Numbered from the stretch's first letter, positions 44,246 to 54,352 are shown. The stretch is DNA of 64,000 bases from Bacteroidia bacterium (GCA_022842625.1 JALHPG010000004.1:1-64000); one strand, 5' to 3'. Made by a program: numbers and translations. The notes: generated by a model not told the origin, from the letters alone.

Positions 44246-44805
44246 CGCTTTGGCTTAAACTCTCTGAGTTTTAATTTTTTTGCCGGATTTCCTTGATATA
44301 TCCAATTAGCTTCTAAAGAACTTGTTGCAATGCTGCCAACCGTTAGTAAGCTATGACTTCCTAGTCTAACTCCCGGGCAAATAACTGTTTTTGCTCCGGC
44401 CCAAGAACCCTCATCCAAAGTTATTTCGCCAACTAAAAGATCAAAAGTTGTTCTTTTGTAATTGTGGTTGCCGCATAATAATAAAGCGCCTTGTGACACG
44501 CACGAATGGCTTTTTAAAGTTACTTTTGCAAGGTTATCTATCCAAACCTCTTCACCTATCCAAACATGGTCGCCAATAACTAATAACCAAGGGTACTTGA
44601 TGGAAACATGAGGCTTAATAATTAAACCTACCCCAACTTTTGCGCCAAATAAGCGTAATAAAAAACGTTTTGGTCCATAAAACGGAAAAGGAGATTTAAA
44701 AAAGAAATAATTTGTAAAATACCAAATAACTCTCACTAATAGCGGTCTACCTGGTTTGTACCAGTCATTGTCAAATGTCGACAGGTCAGTTTTTAAGGGT
44801 TCCAT
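44242..44805 (-). CDS. WcaF-like sugar acetyltransferase
   Basis: A 187-residue left-handed beta-helix acetyltransferase. The N-terminus (STFDNDWYKPGRPLLVRVIW) and hexapeptide region with VWIGEEVWIDNLAKV, GNHNYKRTTFDL and the C-terminal IYQGNPAKKLK match the putative colanic acid acetyltransferase WcaF group. It would O-acetylate a sugar of a surface polysaccharide. It is the last gene of the minus-strand polysaccharide unit and overlaps the upstream glycosyltransferase by 20 bp. Confidence 0.88.
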   Translation of the reverse strand: MEPLKTDLSTFDNDWYKPGRPLLVRVIWYFTNYFFFKSPFPFYGPKRFLLRLFGAKVGVGLIIKPHVSIKYPWLLVIGDHVWIGEEVWIDNLAKVTLKSHSCVSQGALLLCGNHNYKRTTFDLLVGEITLDEGSWAGAKTVICPGVRLGSHSLLTVGSIATSSLEANWIYQGNPAKKLKLREFKPKR

Positions 44806-45940
44806 TAAATAAATTTTTATATAAATTAATACTCTGTTCTACCGCAATCTTGCCGCTAATATAACTATTTGCAGCCTTGCTTTTTTGCGAAAACGCTTCT
44901 TGATCCAATTTGGCCATTTGTATTATTGCATCCAAGAACCCTTGTTTGTTGTTTAATGCAATTGCATAACCGGCATTGTGCATTTCTAAATCGTTCCAAG
45001 GTGTTTGATCGCTAATAATTGCAGGGCAGCCCGATAGTAAGCTCTCAACAATTGAATGGCCGAAATTTTCGTTTAGTGTTGGAAGAAACAAGCAATTATA
45101 ATTACAGATTGTTTGCTGAACCTCATTAAAAGTTAATTCGCATTTATAGTTTACAGTAACATTTTTAGGTAGCACCTTTATTAATTCAGTGCAGTTGGTC
45201 CAATAGTCTTTATCTTCAAGATTACCATAAATGTCGTAATTAATATAAATATCAGATGGAATGTCTTTTAAAATCTCCAAAGCAAAATGCAAATTTTTTA
45301 CTTCAGAAATTCTTGACAAGAAAAAAACATCTAGCGTGTTTGGTTTTTTTATCGAGGTGTTTTTAATTAGTGTTCCCGAATTTAAATTAGAAGCAATTTT
45401 AATGTTTGCCGATGAAAAATGCGATTTAATATCAAATTCCTCTTGTTTATTTGTTGCATGAAATAAAACGTGTTTATACCAACCAAAAATTTTGGCCATG
45501 GTAATGTAAATTGTTTTTTTGAATGACTTCAAACTTAAAGCACCTTTACTTAGCATGCCTCTCGGAGCAAGTAAAACAGGCGAATCAATTAAATGTTTGT
45601 TTTTTAAACGGATAATATTTATTGAAAACCGGAAAGACCAAAAGCTATTTAAATAAATAAGGTCGGGTTTTATTTCATTAATAAGTAAGAGAAGTGTTTC
45701 TGTATTAAAATGGTTATCTGTAAAATAATAGTAATTAATATTTTCTTTAGTAAATAGATTGTTTGGTTTAATTTCAGAGTATTCAGTATTGCTTCCTAAA
45801 TCTTTATTGGAGGTAATAATGTAAAAATCAAAATGATCTTTTAGCAATGTAACTAATGAAAATACCGAACGCACCGGCCCGCCTGCCTTTGTGCCAGGCA
45901 AGTACCAATCTATTAAAACAGCTATTTTTGGTTTCTTCAA
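44786..45940 (-). CDS. Family 4 glycosyltransferase
   Basis: A 384-residue GT-B enzyme. The N-terminal half starts with IAVLIDWYLPGTKAGGPVRS, typical of GT4 proteins in polysaccharide loci, and the C-terminal half has LFLPTLNENFGHSIVESLLSGCPAII, the E-x7-E donor-binding motif. It adds one sugar of the repeat unit; the sugar is unknown. Translation begins at TTG 45940, since the first ATG lies far inside the domain. It starts 1 bp after the asnB stop. Confidence 0.9.
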   Translation of the reverse strand: MKKPKIAVLIDWYLPGTKAGGPVRSVFSLVTLLKDHFDFYIITSNKDLGSNTEYSEIKPNNLFTKENINYYYFTDNHFNTETLLLLINEIKPDLIYLNSFWSFRFSINIIRLKNKHLIDSPVLLAPRGMLSKGALSLKSFKKTIYITMAKIFGWYKHVLFHATNKQEEFDIKSHFSSANIKIASNLNSGTLIKNTSIKKPNTLDVFFLSRISEVKNLHFALEILKDIPSDIYINYDIYGNLEDKDYWTNCTELIKVLPKNVTVNYKCELTFNEVQQTICNYNCLFLPTLNENFGHSIVESLLSGCPAIISDQTPWNDLEMHNAGYAIALNNKQGFLDAIIQMAKLDQEAFSQKSKAANSYISGKIAVEQSINLYKNLFNGTLKN

Positions 45941-45941
45941 A

Positions 45942-47831
45942 TTATACTGAAAGCTTATTTTCTTTTATCCAATTATTTAATACTACCAGGTGCCATATTC
46001 TGCTCCAGGTTACAGTGTTGTCGTTTTTTAAAAAGCGGTTCCATAAATCCAAAACACCTTCTTTATTATAAAAATCATAATTTGAAAGTTCGGTTATGTT
46101 TTTTTCGCAGAATGATCTTAGATCGTTTTTTAACCACAATTGCCATGGCAGCGTAAAGCCCATTTTTGTCCGGTTAACAATTTCATTTGGCAACAAATCG
46201 CCTAAACTGTCTATTAATAATTTTTTAGGCGTGTGTGGGAATTTTTTGTCATCTCCAACACCTAAAACAAATTCAATTAATTTATAATCCAAAAAAGGCT
46301 CTCTTACCTCTAAAGCCACGGCCATACTCATTTGATCGGCGTCTCTTAACAAAACGTTTTGCAAATAGGTGTTTATTTCGCTTATAGATACTGAGCTTAA
46401 TAAATGATTTTTTATTTGTGGAACTTTAGAAACAATAGAGCTAATGTTTTTGTATGGATTAGGATCGTTTAAGAAAGAGCTTAATTCTTTATTAGTAAAC
46501 GTGCTTCTGTTTAACGGGTAGGCAGAATTAAAATTAATGGTTTGTTGTCCTAATAATTCCTCTATTTTATTTCCTGCAATTGTTTTTTTTCTTTTTTGGA
46601 TCGCATAGCCTGTAATTTTTCGGCTAAACAATGGAAGTGCATTTAACCAAGATTTTTTTTGAAGCGCAACCATACGTTTAAAAACGTCGTAGCCTGCAAA
46701 AAGCTCGTCGCCTCCAATTCCACTCAAAGCCATAGTAACTCCTGCATGTTTGGTTGCTTTAGAAACGATATAGGTGTTTGGGCCATCACCACTTGGATGA
46801 TCCATTGCAGCAAGTGCTTCCGGTAATTGATTTAAAAAATCCTGTGGCGTTAATTTAATTTCGTGGTGTTGAGTATTAAATTTTTGTGCAATGAGTTTTG
46901 CATATTTTGATTCAGAAAACTCACTTTCATCAAAACTAATATTAAAGGTTTGAATTTTTTCTGTGCTAACCTTGCTCATTAAACCAACAATTGCACTGGA
47001 ATCTATTCCTCCCGATAGAAAGGCGCCAAAAGGCACATCGGCAACCAAGCGCTGATGGACAGATTGGGTGAGTAATTCATTTACTTTATTGCAGGTTTCG
47101 GCATACGAAATGTCTGTTATTGATTTAGAAAAATTATTTAGTGAGTAATATTCGGCTAAAGTGGCGGTGTTATTTTGGTATTCGATGTAGTTACCGGGTA
47201 ATAACATTTTCACACTTTTTACAATTGTGTTTGGAGCAAAAACAGTTTGGTACATGGCGTATTCCCCTAACACCTCTTTGTTCAACGAAAACGTTCTTAC
47301 ATTCGAGTGAATGATAGGTCGAATTTCGCTTGAAAATAAAAAGCCATCATCTCCATAATAGTAATATAATGGTTTAACACCAAGGCGGTCTCTTGCAATA
47401 GTTAGTTTTTTTTCGAGCGTGTCGTAAATAGCAAATGCATACATGCCATTAAATAGTTGAAGGCATTTTGTTCCGTATCGAATAAAAGCAGCAAGAACTA
47501 CTTCGGTATCTGTATTGGTTTTAAAAAAATAGGGTAAATTGTTTGAACCTTGGGAAGAGCGCTGAAGTTCTAATTTTAATTCTTTATAATTATACAATTC
47601 ACCGTTGTAAACTATTACATATCGTTTGTCTGTAGAAAAAAATGGTTGGTTGCCGTCTGTGCTTAAGTCAATAATCGATAACCTCCTGTGGCCGAGAGCA
47701 ATTATATCATCAGTCCAAATCCCATCATTATCAGGGCCTCTATGACTGAGGGTTAAATTCATTTTTTGAACAATTTCTTTTTTTTGTTCTGCCGTAAATG
47801 AATTAGATATAAAACCGTTTATGCCACACAT
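45942..47831 (-). CDS. asnB: Glutamine-hydrolysing asparagine synthase-like amidotransferase
   Basis: A 629-residue protein with the class II glutaminase domain beginning MCGINGF (catalytic Cys2 after Met removal), SHRGPDNDG and VYNGELYN, and the synthetase domain with the PP-loop LSGGIDSSAI, SGIGGDELFAGYD and LEVREPFLDYKL. The family makes asparagine, but copies inside polysaccharide loci often amidate a uronic acid or similar sugar. Its place between an epimerase and a glycosyltransferase favours the latter use; this is inference. The C-terminus ends in KLSV. Confidence 0.92.
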   Translation of the reverse strand: MCGINGFISNSFTAEQKKEIVQKMNLTLSHRGPDNDGIWTDDIIALGHRRLSIIDLSTDGNQPFFSTDKRYVIVYNGELYNYKELKLELQRSSQGSNNLPYFFKTNTDTEVVLAAFIRYGTKCLQLFNGMYAFAIYDTLEKKLTIARDRLGVKPLYYYYGDDGFLFSSEIRPIIHSNVRTFSLNKEVLGEYAMYQTVFAPNTIVKSVKMLLPGNYIEYQNNTATLAEYYSLNNFSKSITDISYAETCNKVNELLTQSVHQRLVADVPFGAFLSGGIDSSAIVGLMSKVSTEKIQTFNISFDESEFSESKYAKLIAQKFNTQHHEIKLTPQDFLNQLPEALAAMDHPSGDGPNTYIVSKATKHAGVTMALSGIGGDELFAGYDVFKRMVALQKKSWLNALPLFSRKITGYAIQKRKKTIAGNKIEELLGQQTINFNSAYPLNRSTFTNKELSSFLNDPNPYKNISSIVSKVPQIKNHLLSSVSISEINTYLQNVLLRDADQMSMAVALEVREPFLDYKLIEFVLGVGDDKKFPHTPKKLLIDSLGDLLPNEIVNRTKMGFTLPWQLWLKNDLRSFCEKNITELSNYDFYNKEGVLDLWNRFLKNDNTVTWSRIWHLVVLNNWIKENKLSV

Positions 47832-47835
47832 ATGT

Positions 47836-48798
47836 TTATAATAATCCTGTTGATTTTAAAAAGCGTTCATCTTTCATCATCAGTTTTATGCCTTCTTCAA
47901 TACTAATTAGTTTTTTATTGAGTATGTCGCGCATTTTTTTGTTATCAGGTTGTCTGCGCGTCATATCTCCATCCTTTAATGGCGGTAGATAAATTATTTT
48001 AGATTTTGAACCAGTTAGTTTTATGGTTAATTCAGCCAATTCCTTTATTGTCATTAATTCATCGTTGCCAATATTTATGACATCGTTAATGAATAATTTT
48101 TGTTCAAATATTTTTGTAATAACGCTAATCGTATCTTCCACGTAGGTAAATGTGCGCGTTTGAGAACCATCCCCATAAATGGTGATGTCTTTGTTCTTTA
48201 AAGCCAGGGATAAAAATCGCGCCACAACAAAATCAACGCTTTGGTTAGGACCGTATGTATTAAAAAAACGAAATATGGTGTAGGGTAAATGAAAAGTTTG
48301 CCAATAACTTCTAAAAAAGCACTCGCCAACATTTTTTACCACCGCGTAGGGCACGCGAGAGTTTAGTGGGGTTCGGTGTTCGTTTTGCGGCAGTTCAACA
48401 GGTTCGCCATAAACTTCGGAGCTTGAGGAAAAGTAGACGTGTTTTACAGAAGTGTTTTTTGAGAGATTTAAAATATTTTTTATACCATCAATATCATTCA
48501 ACACATCAATTGGATTTTCTTGCGTTCTAATAACACCCACAACTGCTGCAAAGTGAAAAACGTAATCAAAATGAAACGAAAGCATAACAGATGAAACATC
48601 GTTTAGCAGATTAACATCGCCCTTAATAAATTTCCAGTTAGTGAATTGTGATGATGGTAATTTTGACAATAAGCCAGTAGATAAATTATCCATTATAACA
48701 ACAAAGTTGTGCGGATCGGAAATTAATTTTTCCACTAATGCGCTTCCAACATTGCCGGCCCCACCGGTCACCAAAATTTTATTTTTTATTGAATTCAT
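47836..48798 (-). CDS. NAD-dependent sugar epimerase/dehydratase
   Basis: A 320-residue extended SDR enzyme. VTGGAGNVGSALVEKL is the NAD-binding loop, HFAAVVGV the second motif, and YAVVKN gives the catalytic Tyr-x3-Lys. FFNTYGPNQ and the EDTISVI region are typical of UDP-sugar 4-epimerases, 4,6-dehydratases or UDP-xylose synthases; the product is not decidable. It starts within the end of the upstream glycosyltransferase (20-bp overlap). Confidence 0.9.
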   Translation of the reverse strand: MNSIKNKILVTGGAGNVGSALVEKLISDPHNFVVIMDNLSTGLLSKLPSSQFTNWKFIKGDVNLLNDVSSVMLSFHFDYVFHFAAVVGVIRTQENPIDVLNDIDGIKNILNLSKNTSVKHVYFSSSSEVYGEPVELPQNEHRTPLNSRVPYAVVKNVGECFFRSYWQTFHLPYTIFRFFNTYGPNQSVDFVVARFLSLALKNKDITIYGDGSQTRTFTYVEDTISVITKIFEQKLFINDVINIGNDELMTIKELAELTIKLTGSKSKIIYLPPLKDGDMTRRQPDNKKMRDILNKKLISIEEGIKLMMKDERFLKSTGLL

Positions 48799-49831
48799 CG
48801 TAAATTTCGTTAATTGTCCTGCACCAATTCTCAGGATTAATTTTTTGGGCCATAAGATGGCTGCTTTCAGACATTCTCAGTAACTCCTCGTTGTTTAAAG
48901 TTATAATTTTTTTTAGAATTTGTTTTAATTGATCAATATTTTTTGGTTCAAACGAATAACCGTTTTTGTTATCGGCTAAAAAAGCTTCTTTGGCTCCCAC
49001 TGCAGAACTTGTGATAAGCGGAAACCCTGAGGCGGCATATTCTTGCACTACTACACCCCAAGGCTCAAAATGACTTGGCAAAACAAAAACACCACACTCT
49101 TTTGTTATGGCGGCAAGATCTTTTGGTTGTACGAAACCAAAATGTTTTATTTTATCATGTTCTCTTGGTTGAATATCTCCCGAACCAAGACACCATAATT
49201 CCCATTCATTTGGGGTTTCGTCTTGTAACTGTATAAACGCTTCCCATAGGTCTGTTATTCCTTTAAATTCATAATACCTTCCTACATATAAAAATCTTTT
49301 TGGGAAAGCTTTTTTCTTTGTTTCTATTTGATCTGAATAAATGGCGTTAAATTTTTCTAGATCACAACAGTAAAATTCTTTTTTTATTTTGGTTTTGGTA
49401 AAGCCAAGTTTGTTCACATATAGCTCTTGACTGTTACCGGGCACCCATGCAAATGTAAAAGTGTTTAATAAAAAGAACCTGCTTAAAACAGTTGCCAGGT
49501 GTTGTTTTAAAGATCCGGTCCAATGCGTATCGCAAGTAAGAACTGTTGGAATTTTGTTGTAATACGGTTTGGTAAGTTTTAAATAATCTTTATCTATCCA
49601 GCCGCTGCAAATTAGGATTTGAGGATCTATTTTTTTTATTAATTGTTCCAGCTCTAAAAAGCTGAATTTATTTTTATCATATACTTTTAATTTTTCAGAG
49701 AATGAAAAGACAAAAGGAGCCTCTTTGTTCACAGGCCAGCGGATGATATGCACCTCGTTATTTTTTGACAAGGTTTCGCAGCATTTAATAAAGTAGTCTG
49801 CAATTTCGGTATATAGAAATAGAACGGTCAT
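48779..49831 (-). CDS. Family 4 glycosyltransferase
   Basis: A 350-residue GT-B enzyme with LYVGRYYEFKGITDLWEAF at the start of the second domain, and VFVLPSHFEPWGVVVQEYAASGFPLITS, the GT4 donor-binding segment. The family transfers a nucleotide-linked sugar with retention. It overlaps the polymerase upstream by 4 bp and the epimerase downstream by 20 bp, so expression is tightly coupled. Confidence 0.9.
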   Translation of the reverse strand: MTVLFLYTEIADYFIKCCETLSKNNEVHIIRWPVNKEAPFVFSFSEKLKVYDKNKFSFLELEQLIKKIDPQILICSGWIDKDYLKLTKPYYNKIPTVLTCDTHWTGSLKQHLATVLSRFFLLNTFTFAWVPGNSQELYVNKLGFTKTKIKKEFYCCDLEKFNAIYSDQIETKKKAFPKRFLYVGRYYEFKGITDLWEAFIQLQDETPNEWELWCLGSGDIQPREHDKIKHFGFVQPKDLAAITKECGVFVLPSHFEPWGVVVQEYAASGFPLITSSAVGAKEAFLADNKNGYSFEPKNIDQLKQILKKIITLNNEELLRMSESSHLMAQKINPENWCRTINEIYDEFNKK

Positions 49832-51138
49832 TTTTTTATTAAGGTTTCTGCATACTCATGATAATTTTTATGATTATAATAGTACATCCAACAATATATA
49901 AAAAAGCCATTATACGTATAATTCCCTTGCCTTATATACGTTAACAGAATTAAAACCAAAAGCGCATTGCTTATAAGCCAATAATCATCTATTTCTCTTA
50001 GATTTAGGTCGTGCGGCACAAAATATTTGAATACAAATAAAATAATAAATATCGCCCCCATCAAACCTACTTCCGAAATCGTTCTTAAAAATAAGGAGTT
50101 TGCGTCGCCCATATTAAATTCATAAATGCCGCCAATCATTTTATTTAATGAATATTTTTCGTAAGCAAATTCGTGTGAGCCTAATCCTGTTCCAAAAAGG
50201 GGATTTTTAACAAAATTATTTTTTGCCACCGTGTAATTATTGTAGAACACAAACGATGAGCCATGCACTTTTTTTAGGAAGCCTTGTATCCTTCTAATTT
50301 TTGCTCTTTTGGTTTCTCCTGCGGTGTTTTCGTCTAGTATGTTATTTATAAATAGCTCATTTATTCCATCCAAACGGGCCTTAAATTCAGGAGCGTTATT
50401 ATAGGCCACAAAAAACAAGAAAACGGAGAGCGGTATAGCGAGTAAAAAATATCGCACGGCCCCAAAATTAAGAGCGAGTAAAACAATTGAAATAAATATT
50501 CCTAAAAAAGCTAAACTTGAAAACGAAAGGCAATAACAAATAACTATTACCAAACATTTTTTTAAAGCAAGGAATTCATTGGTTCGAGAAAATAATTGAA
50601 AAAGGCTTATAAAAAAAGCAGGTGCAATAGCTATACCTAAGGAGGAGGGCTCGCTAAAAAAACTGTTAATCCGTATGCCTAGCCCTCCGGGATTAACGCC
50701 CCACTTATTAAGGGGTAAAATAAGTCTAAGATCATAACCATATGTAAAACCGATCCAAAAACTAAAAAGCTGAAAAAGACCTAAAGCGCATACAAAATAA
50801 GAGACGTTTAAGTATTTTTTAAAAAGTAGTTTAATGTCGTAGGCATAGTATTGCATAACATATTGGTAAAAAATAAGGTTGACCGTTATGTTTAAATAAA
50901 TTTTTAAAAACCTTGGTACAGTGTTGTTTTCGATGAAAATATTAAACAAACCAATAAGTAACAAAGGGATAAGAAGGTAAAGTGATTGAGCAAAAAATCT
51001 ATACTTAATTATAAAAACCGGTAACAGTATTACAATAGGAATATAAGAGATGTAAAACTCGAAGGGGTCCTTAAAAAAGACAAAACCTGTAAAAAACAAA
51101 TTGGAAAATATCCCTACATCAATTAAAAAACCTATCAT
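49828..51138 (-). CDS. Wzy-like O-antigen/polysaccharide polymerase
   Basis: A 436-residue inner-membrane protein with about eleven hydrophobic helices and a large periplasmic loop between the later helices containing NPLFGTGLGSHEFAYE, the weak O-antigen ligase/polymerase signature. The likely job is to polymerise undecaprenyl-linked repeat units (Wzy), less likely ligation to lipid A core (WaaL). Sequence alone does not decide. It begins on the last base of the murB stop codon (TAATG). Confidence 0.78.
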   Translation of the reverse strand: MIGFLIDVGIFSNLFFTGFVFFKDPFEFYISYIPIVILLPVFIIKYRFFAQSLYLLIPLLLIGLFNIFIENNTVPRFLKIYLNITVNLIFYQYVMQYYAYDIKLLFKKYLNVSYFVCALGLFQLFSFWIGFTYGYDLRLILPLNKWGVNPGGLGIRINSFFSEPSSLGIAIAPAFFISLFQLFSRTNEFLALKKCLVIVICYCLSFSSLAFLGIFISIVLLALNFGAVRYFLLAIPLSVFLFFVAYNNAPEFKARLDGINELFINNILDENTAGETKRAKIRRIQGFLKKVHGSSFVFYNNYTVAKNNFVKNPLFGTGLGSHEFAYEKYSLNKMIGGIYEFNMGDANSLFLRTISEVGLMGAIFIILFVFKYFVPHDLNLREIDDYWLISNALLVLILLTYIRQGNYTYNGFFIYCWMYYYNHKNYHEYAETLIKK

Positions 51139-52157
51139 TAGATTATGTTTACTTCGCGCTCAAGTGTTACTCCAAATTTATCAAATACTTTTTGCATAAC
51201 ATAATCCGACAGGTCTAAAACATCTTTGCCGCCACAGTTATTTTTGTTAATCAAAACCAATGCTTGTTTAGAGTGAACGGCCGCGCCATTGTATTCATAA
51301 CCCTTAAGGCCACATTGCTCAATTAACCAACCGGCTGCTAGTTTGAAGTTGCCATTTGGTAATGAGTATGACACAAGATCCTGAAAAATATTTTTTAACT
51401 CACTGTGTTTAATTTTTGAAATTTCAGGATTTTTAAAAAAACTTCCTGCGTTACCTGTTTCCTTTGGGTTTGGTAATTTGCTTTGGCGAATTGCAATAAC
51501 CGCATTTGAAACATCTTTTACGGTGGGCGTTGATATTTTCATTGCCTCTAACTCTGAATTAATGGCGCCGTAAGAAGTATTTAGAGTTATTTTTTTAGAT
51601 AAAATAAACGATACCGAGGTGATTAAATAATGATTTTTGTATTTAGTTTTAAAAACACTTTCGCGATATCCAAACTCACAATCCTCTTTTTTAAATACTC
51701 TTTTTTCTCCCGTATTTATGTTTAGGGCCTCCAATTCAAAAAAAACATCTTTTATTTCTACCCCATAAGCACCAATGTTTTGCATCGGACTTGCCCCTAC
51801 ACATCCAGGAATTAGTGATAGGTTTTCGAGGCCACAATAATTTCTTTCAATACACCAAAGTACAAATTCATGCCAACTCTCTCCTGCTGCCGCTTTTACA
51901 ATTATTTTATCATCATCTTCTGTAACAACTGTAATGCCTTTTAAATTATTTTTAACTACTAAGCCACTAAAATTTTGTGTAAATAAAATATTACTTCCGC
52001 CACCAATAATTAATTTTTGATTTTTTTTATAAACTTCGGTTTTTAAGAGTTCTAAAAAATCATCAATTGAATTAATTTCTACAAAATAATCGCAGAAAGC
52101 ATCCAAACCAAAGGTATTATGTGGTTTGAGGTTTATGTTTTCTAATATTTTCACCAT
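51138..52157 (-). CDS. murB: UDP-N-acetylenolpyruvoylglucosamine reductase
   Basis: A 339-residue FAD enzyme making UDP-MurNAc for peptidoglycan. The FAD-binding motif IIGGGSNILF, the GLENLSLIPGCVGASPMQNIGAYGVEIKDV region, the YRESVFK segment, GNAGSFFKNPE with the catalytic Ser, and GLKGYEYNGAAVHSKQALVLIN are intact. The length and YRESVFK put it in the E. coli-like type I group. It heads the minus-strand polysaccharide unit and is linked to the polymerase gene by a 1-bp overlap. Confidence 0.96.
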   Translation of the reverse strand: MVKILENINLKPHNTFGLDAFCDYFVEINSIDDFLELLKTEVYKKNQKLIIGGGSNILFTQNFSGLVVKNNLKGITVVTEDDDKIIVKAAAGESWHEFVLWCIERNYCGLENLSLIPGCVGASPMQNIGAYGVEIKDVFFELEALNINTGEKRVFKKEDCEFGYRESVFKTKYKNHYLITSVSFILSKKITLNTSYGAINSELEAMKISTPTVKDVSNAVIAIRQSKLPNPKETGNAGSFFKNPEISKIKHSELKNIFQDLVSYSLPNGNFKLAAGWLIEQCGLKGYEYNGAAVHSKQALVLINKNNCGGKDVLDLSDYVMQKVFDKFGVTLEREVNII

Positions 52158-52225
52158 ACTTAAACAAAAATAACTAATAAATTAGGTGTAATATTTCTAT
52201 CTTTAACCCAATATCAACAAAGTAT

Positions 52226-53350
52226 TTGTTTACAACAAAAAAAATAGCAATAGTTAGTGTAATTAACGATCTGGTTACTGACAACAGGGTGAAAAAAACC
52301 TGCTTAACCCTCGCTGAATTCGGATTTGATGTTGTTTTGATCGGGAGAGAACTTCCAAATTCATTACCGTTTCAAAATTCCAAATTTAAGGTCATTCGCA
52401 TGAAATTGTTTTTTTTGCAGGGACCACTTTTTTATTTCTTTTTTAATCTTAGGCTCTTCTTTAAACTTTTGTTTACTAAAGCTGATTTGCTTTATGCTAA
52501 TGACCTTGATACCCTTTTACCTAATTATTTAATTTCAAGAATAAAATCTTTGCCTTTAATTTACGACAGCCACGAATTATTTTGCGAAGTGCCTGAATTA
52601 TTAAATTCGCCAATTAAGCAAAAAATTTGGTTGGGAATTGAAAAACGAATTGTTCCGAAACTAAAAAATTGTATTACCGTTAATGACAGTATTGCTAAAA
52701 TTTTTGAAGAAAAATATTCAGTAAAGTTTAACGTAGTAAGGAACATTTCTGATTACGATAGCAACTTTTGCGCTAAGGACAGAGAAGCTTTAAAACTGCC
52801 TTTAAATAAAAAAATTATTTTGCTGCAAGGTGCCGGCATAAATATAGACAGAGGCGCAGAAGAATTGATTGACGCTATGAAGTTTGTTGATAATGCCTTG
52901 TTATTAATAATTGGCAGCGGTGATGTGTGGAAAATATTGCAGCAAAAAGTACAAGACCAACACTTGACCGATAAAATAAAGCTTATAAATAAACTTCCTA
53001 AGGATGAGTTAATGCACTTTACATATAATGCCGATCTTGGATTGAGTTTAGATAAAAACACAAACCTTAATTACTATTATAGTTTGCCAAATAAAGTATT
53101 TGATTATATGCATGCAGGTGTTCCTATTTTAGCTACACGTTTGCCCGAGATCGAGAATTTAATAACACATTATAATGTTGGTGACTTTATAGAGAGCCAC
53201 GACCCGGAAACCCTTGCATTAAAGATAAACGAAATGCTTTCATCACATAAATTACAAGAATATAAGCGAAATACAATTGCAGCTTCACATGAGCTAAATT
53301 GGTCAACCGAAAAAGTTAAACTAATTTCTATAATTGATCAGCTTGCATAA
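52226..53350 (+). CDS. Family 4 glycosyltransferase
   Basis: A 374-residue GT-B protein. The N-terminal strand IAIVSVINDLVTDNRVKK begins immediately after the start, and YDSHELFCEVPEL, and LPNKVFDYMHAGVPILATRLPEIENLI near residue 290 are GT4-type. The start is TTG 52226; the next Met is about 59 codons later. It is divergent from murB across 68 bp and begins the plus-strand half of the polysaccharide region; its end overlaps the acyltransferase start by 8 nt. Confidence 0.88.
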   Translation: MFTTKKIAIVSVINDLVTDNRVKKTCLTLAEFGFDVVLIGRELPNSLPFQNSKFKVIRMKLFFLQGPLFYFFFNLRLFFKLLFTKADLLYANDLDTLLPNYLISRIKSLPLIYDSHELFCEVPELLNSPIKQKIWLGIEKRIVPKLKNCITVNDSIAKIFEEKYSVKFNVVRNISDYDSNFCAKDREALKLPLNKKIILLQGAGINIDRGAEELIDAMKFVDNALLLIIGSGDVWKILQQKVQDQHLTDKIKLINKLPKDELMHFTYNADLGLSLDKNTNLNYYYSLPNKVFDYMHAGVPILATRLPEIENLITHYNVGDFIESHDPETLALKINEMLSSHKLQEYKRNTIAASHELNWSTEKVKLISIIDQLA

Positions 53351-54326
53351 AGACGGACAAATACCCATTATTAATAACTTGCGTGGCATTGCAGCTTTAT
53401 CCGTATGTTTATTTCATTTTATTTATTCAACCATTAATTATGTTAAAGATCAATTGGTTTTAGACATCGTTTATTACGGTCAATTTGGAGTCGCACTTTT
53501 TTTTGTAATATCAGGCATTGTAATCCCACTTTCTTTAATTCGATCGGATTATACTTGGAAGAATTGGCCTAGGTTTTTCATAAAGCGGGTAGTACGCATT
53601 GAACCCCCGTATTTGGTTGCACTTGCTTTGGCAATAGTAATTTTGTTAGGCAGAAAGTTAATTTTAAACGCGCCAAATGTTGATATAAGCGCTACTCAAG
53701 TTGCACTGCATCTTGGCTATTTAATCCCCTTTTTCGAAAAATATAGTTGGCTTAATAGTGTTTTTTGGACACTTGCCATAGAGTTTCAATATTATTTAGC
53801 GATCAGTTTATTGATTTTGTTAGTTACAAAAGGAAAAAACTTTGGTCGTTTAGCCTTTTATATAATCATGTTAATGGCCCCGTTTTATTTTACTGATACG
53901 AATTTTTTTCCTCCTTATTCCGCGCTGTTTTTGATGGGTATTTGCTGGAGTTTTTATTATCTTGAAAAAATAAGAACTACAGAATTTTTGATCGTTTTAT
54001 TTCTTGCGTCACTTGTAGTTTATTTTAAATTGGGTCGTCTTGAGGCTGTCATAGGGGTATTAGCCGTTTTAGTTGTTCAGTTTTTAAATTCCTATTCATC
54101 AAAAACTTTAAATTTTTTTGGTAATATTTCGTATTCACTTTATCTCCTACATCCACTGGTTGGCGCTACAATAATCAATATTTTAAGTCATTCATTTTTT
54201 CTGTCATGGCAAAAACCGTTTGTAATATTAATTGGCTTGTTGGCAACCATAATTTCCTCTTATATCATGTATATTTTTATTGAAAAACCCACACAACTTT
54301 TATCTAAACGACTTACATATAAATAA
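53343..54326 (+). CDS. Acyltransferase 3 family membrane protein
   Basis: 327 residues with about ten membrane helices. [29 protein letters not shown] and [18 protein letters not shown] are the acyltransferase 3 (OafA/NodX) signatures, including the conserved His and Arg. It would O-acetylate or otherwise acylate a surface sugar. I place the start at TTG 53343, where TTGCATAA overlaps the glycosyltransferase stop by 8 nt, the same overlap seen at 953 and 2685; a TTG three codons upstream is possible. Confidence 0.85.
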   Translation: MHKDGQIPIINNLRGIAALSVCLFHFIYSTINYVKDQLVLDIVYYGQFGVALFFVISGIVIPLSLIRSDYTWKNWPRFFIKRVVRIEPPYLVALALAIVILLGRKLILNAPNVDISATQVALHLGYLIPFFEKYSWLNSVFWTLAIEFQYYLAISLLILLVTKGKNFGRLAFYIIMLMAPFYFTDTNFFPPYSALFLMGICWSFYYLEKIRTTEFLIVLFLASLVVYFKLGRLEAVIGVLAVLVVQFLNSYSSKTLNFFGNISYSLYLLHPLVGATIINILSHSFFLSWQKPFVILIGLLATIISSYIMYIFIEKPTQLLSKRLTYK

Positions 54327-54352
54327 AATACTTATTTTTATTAATTATAATT

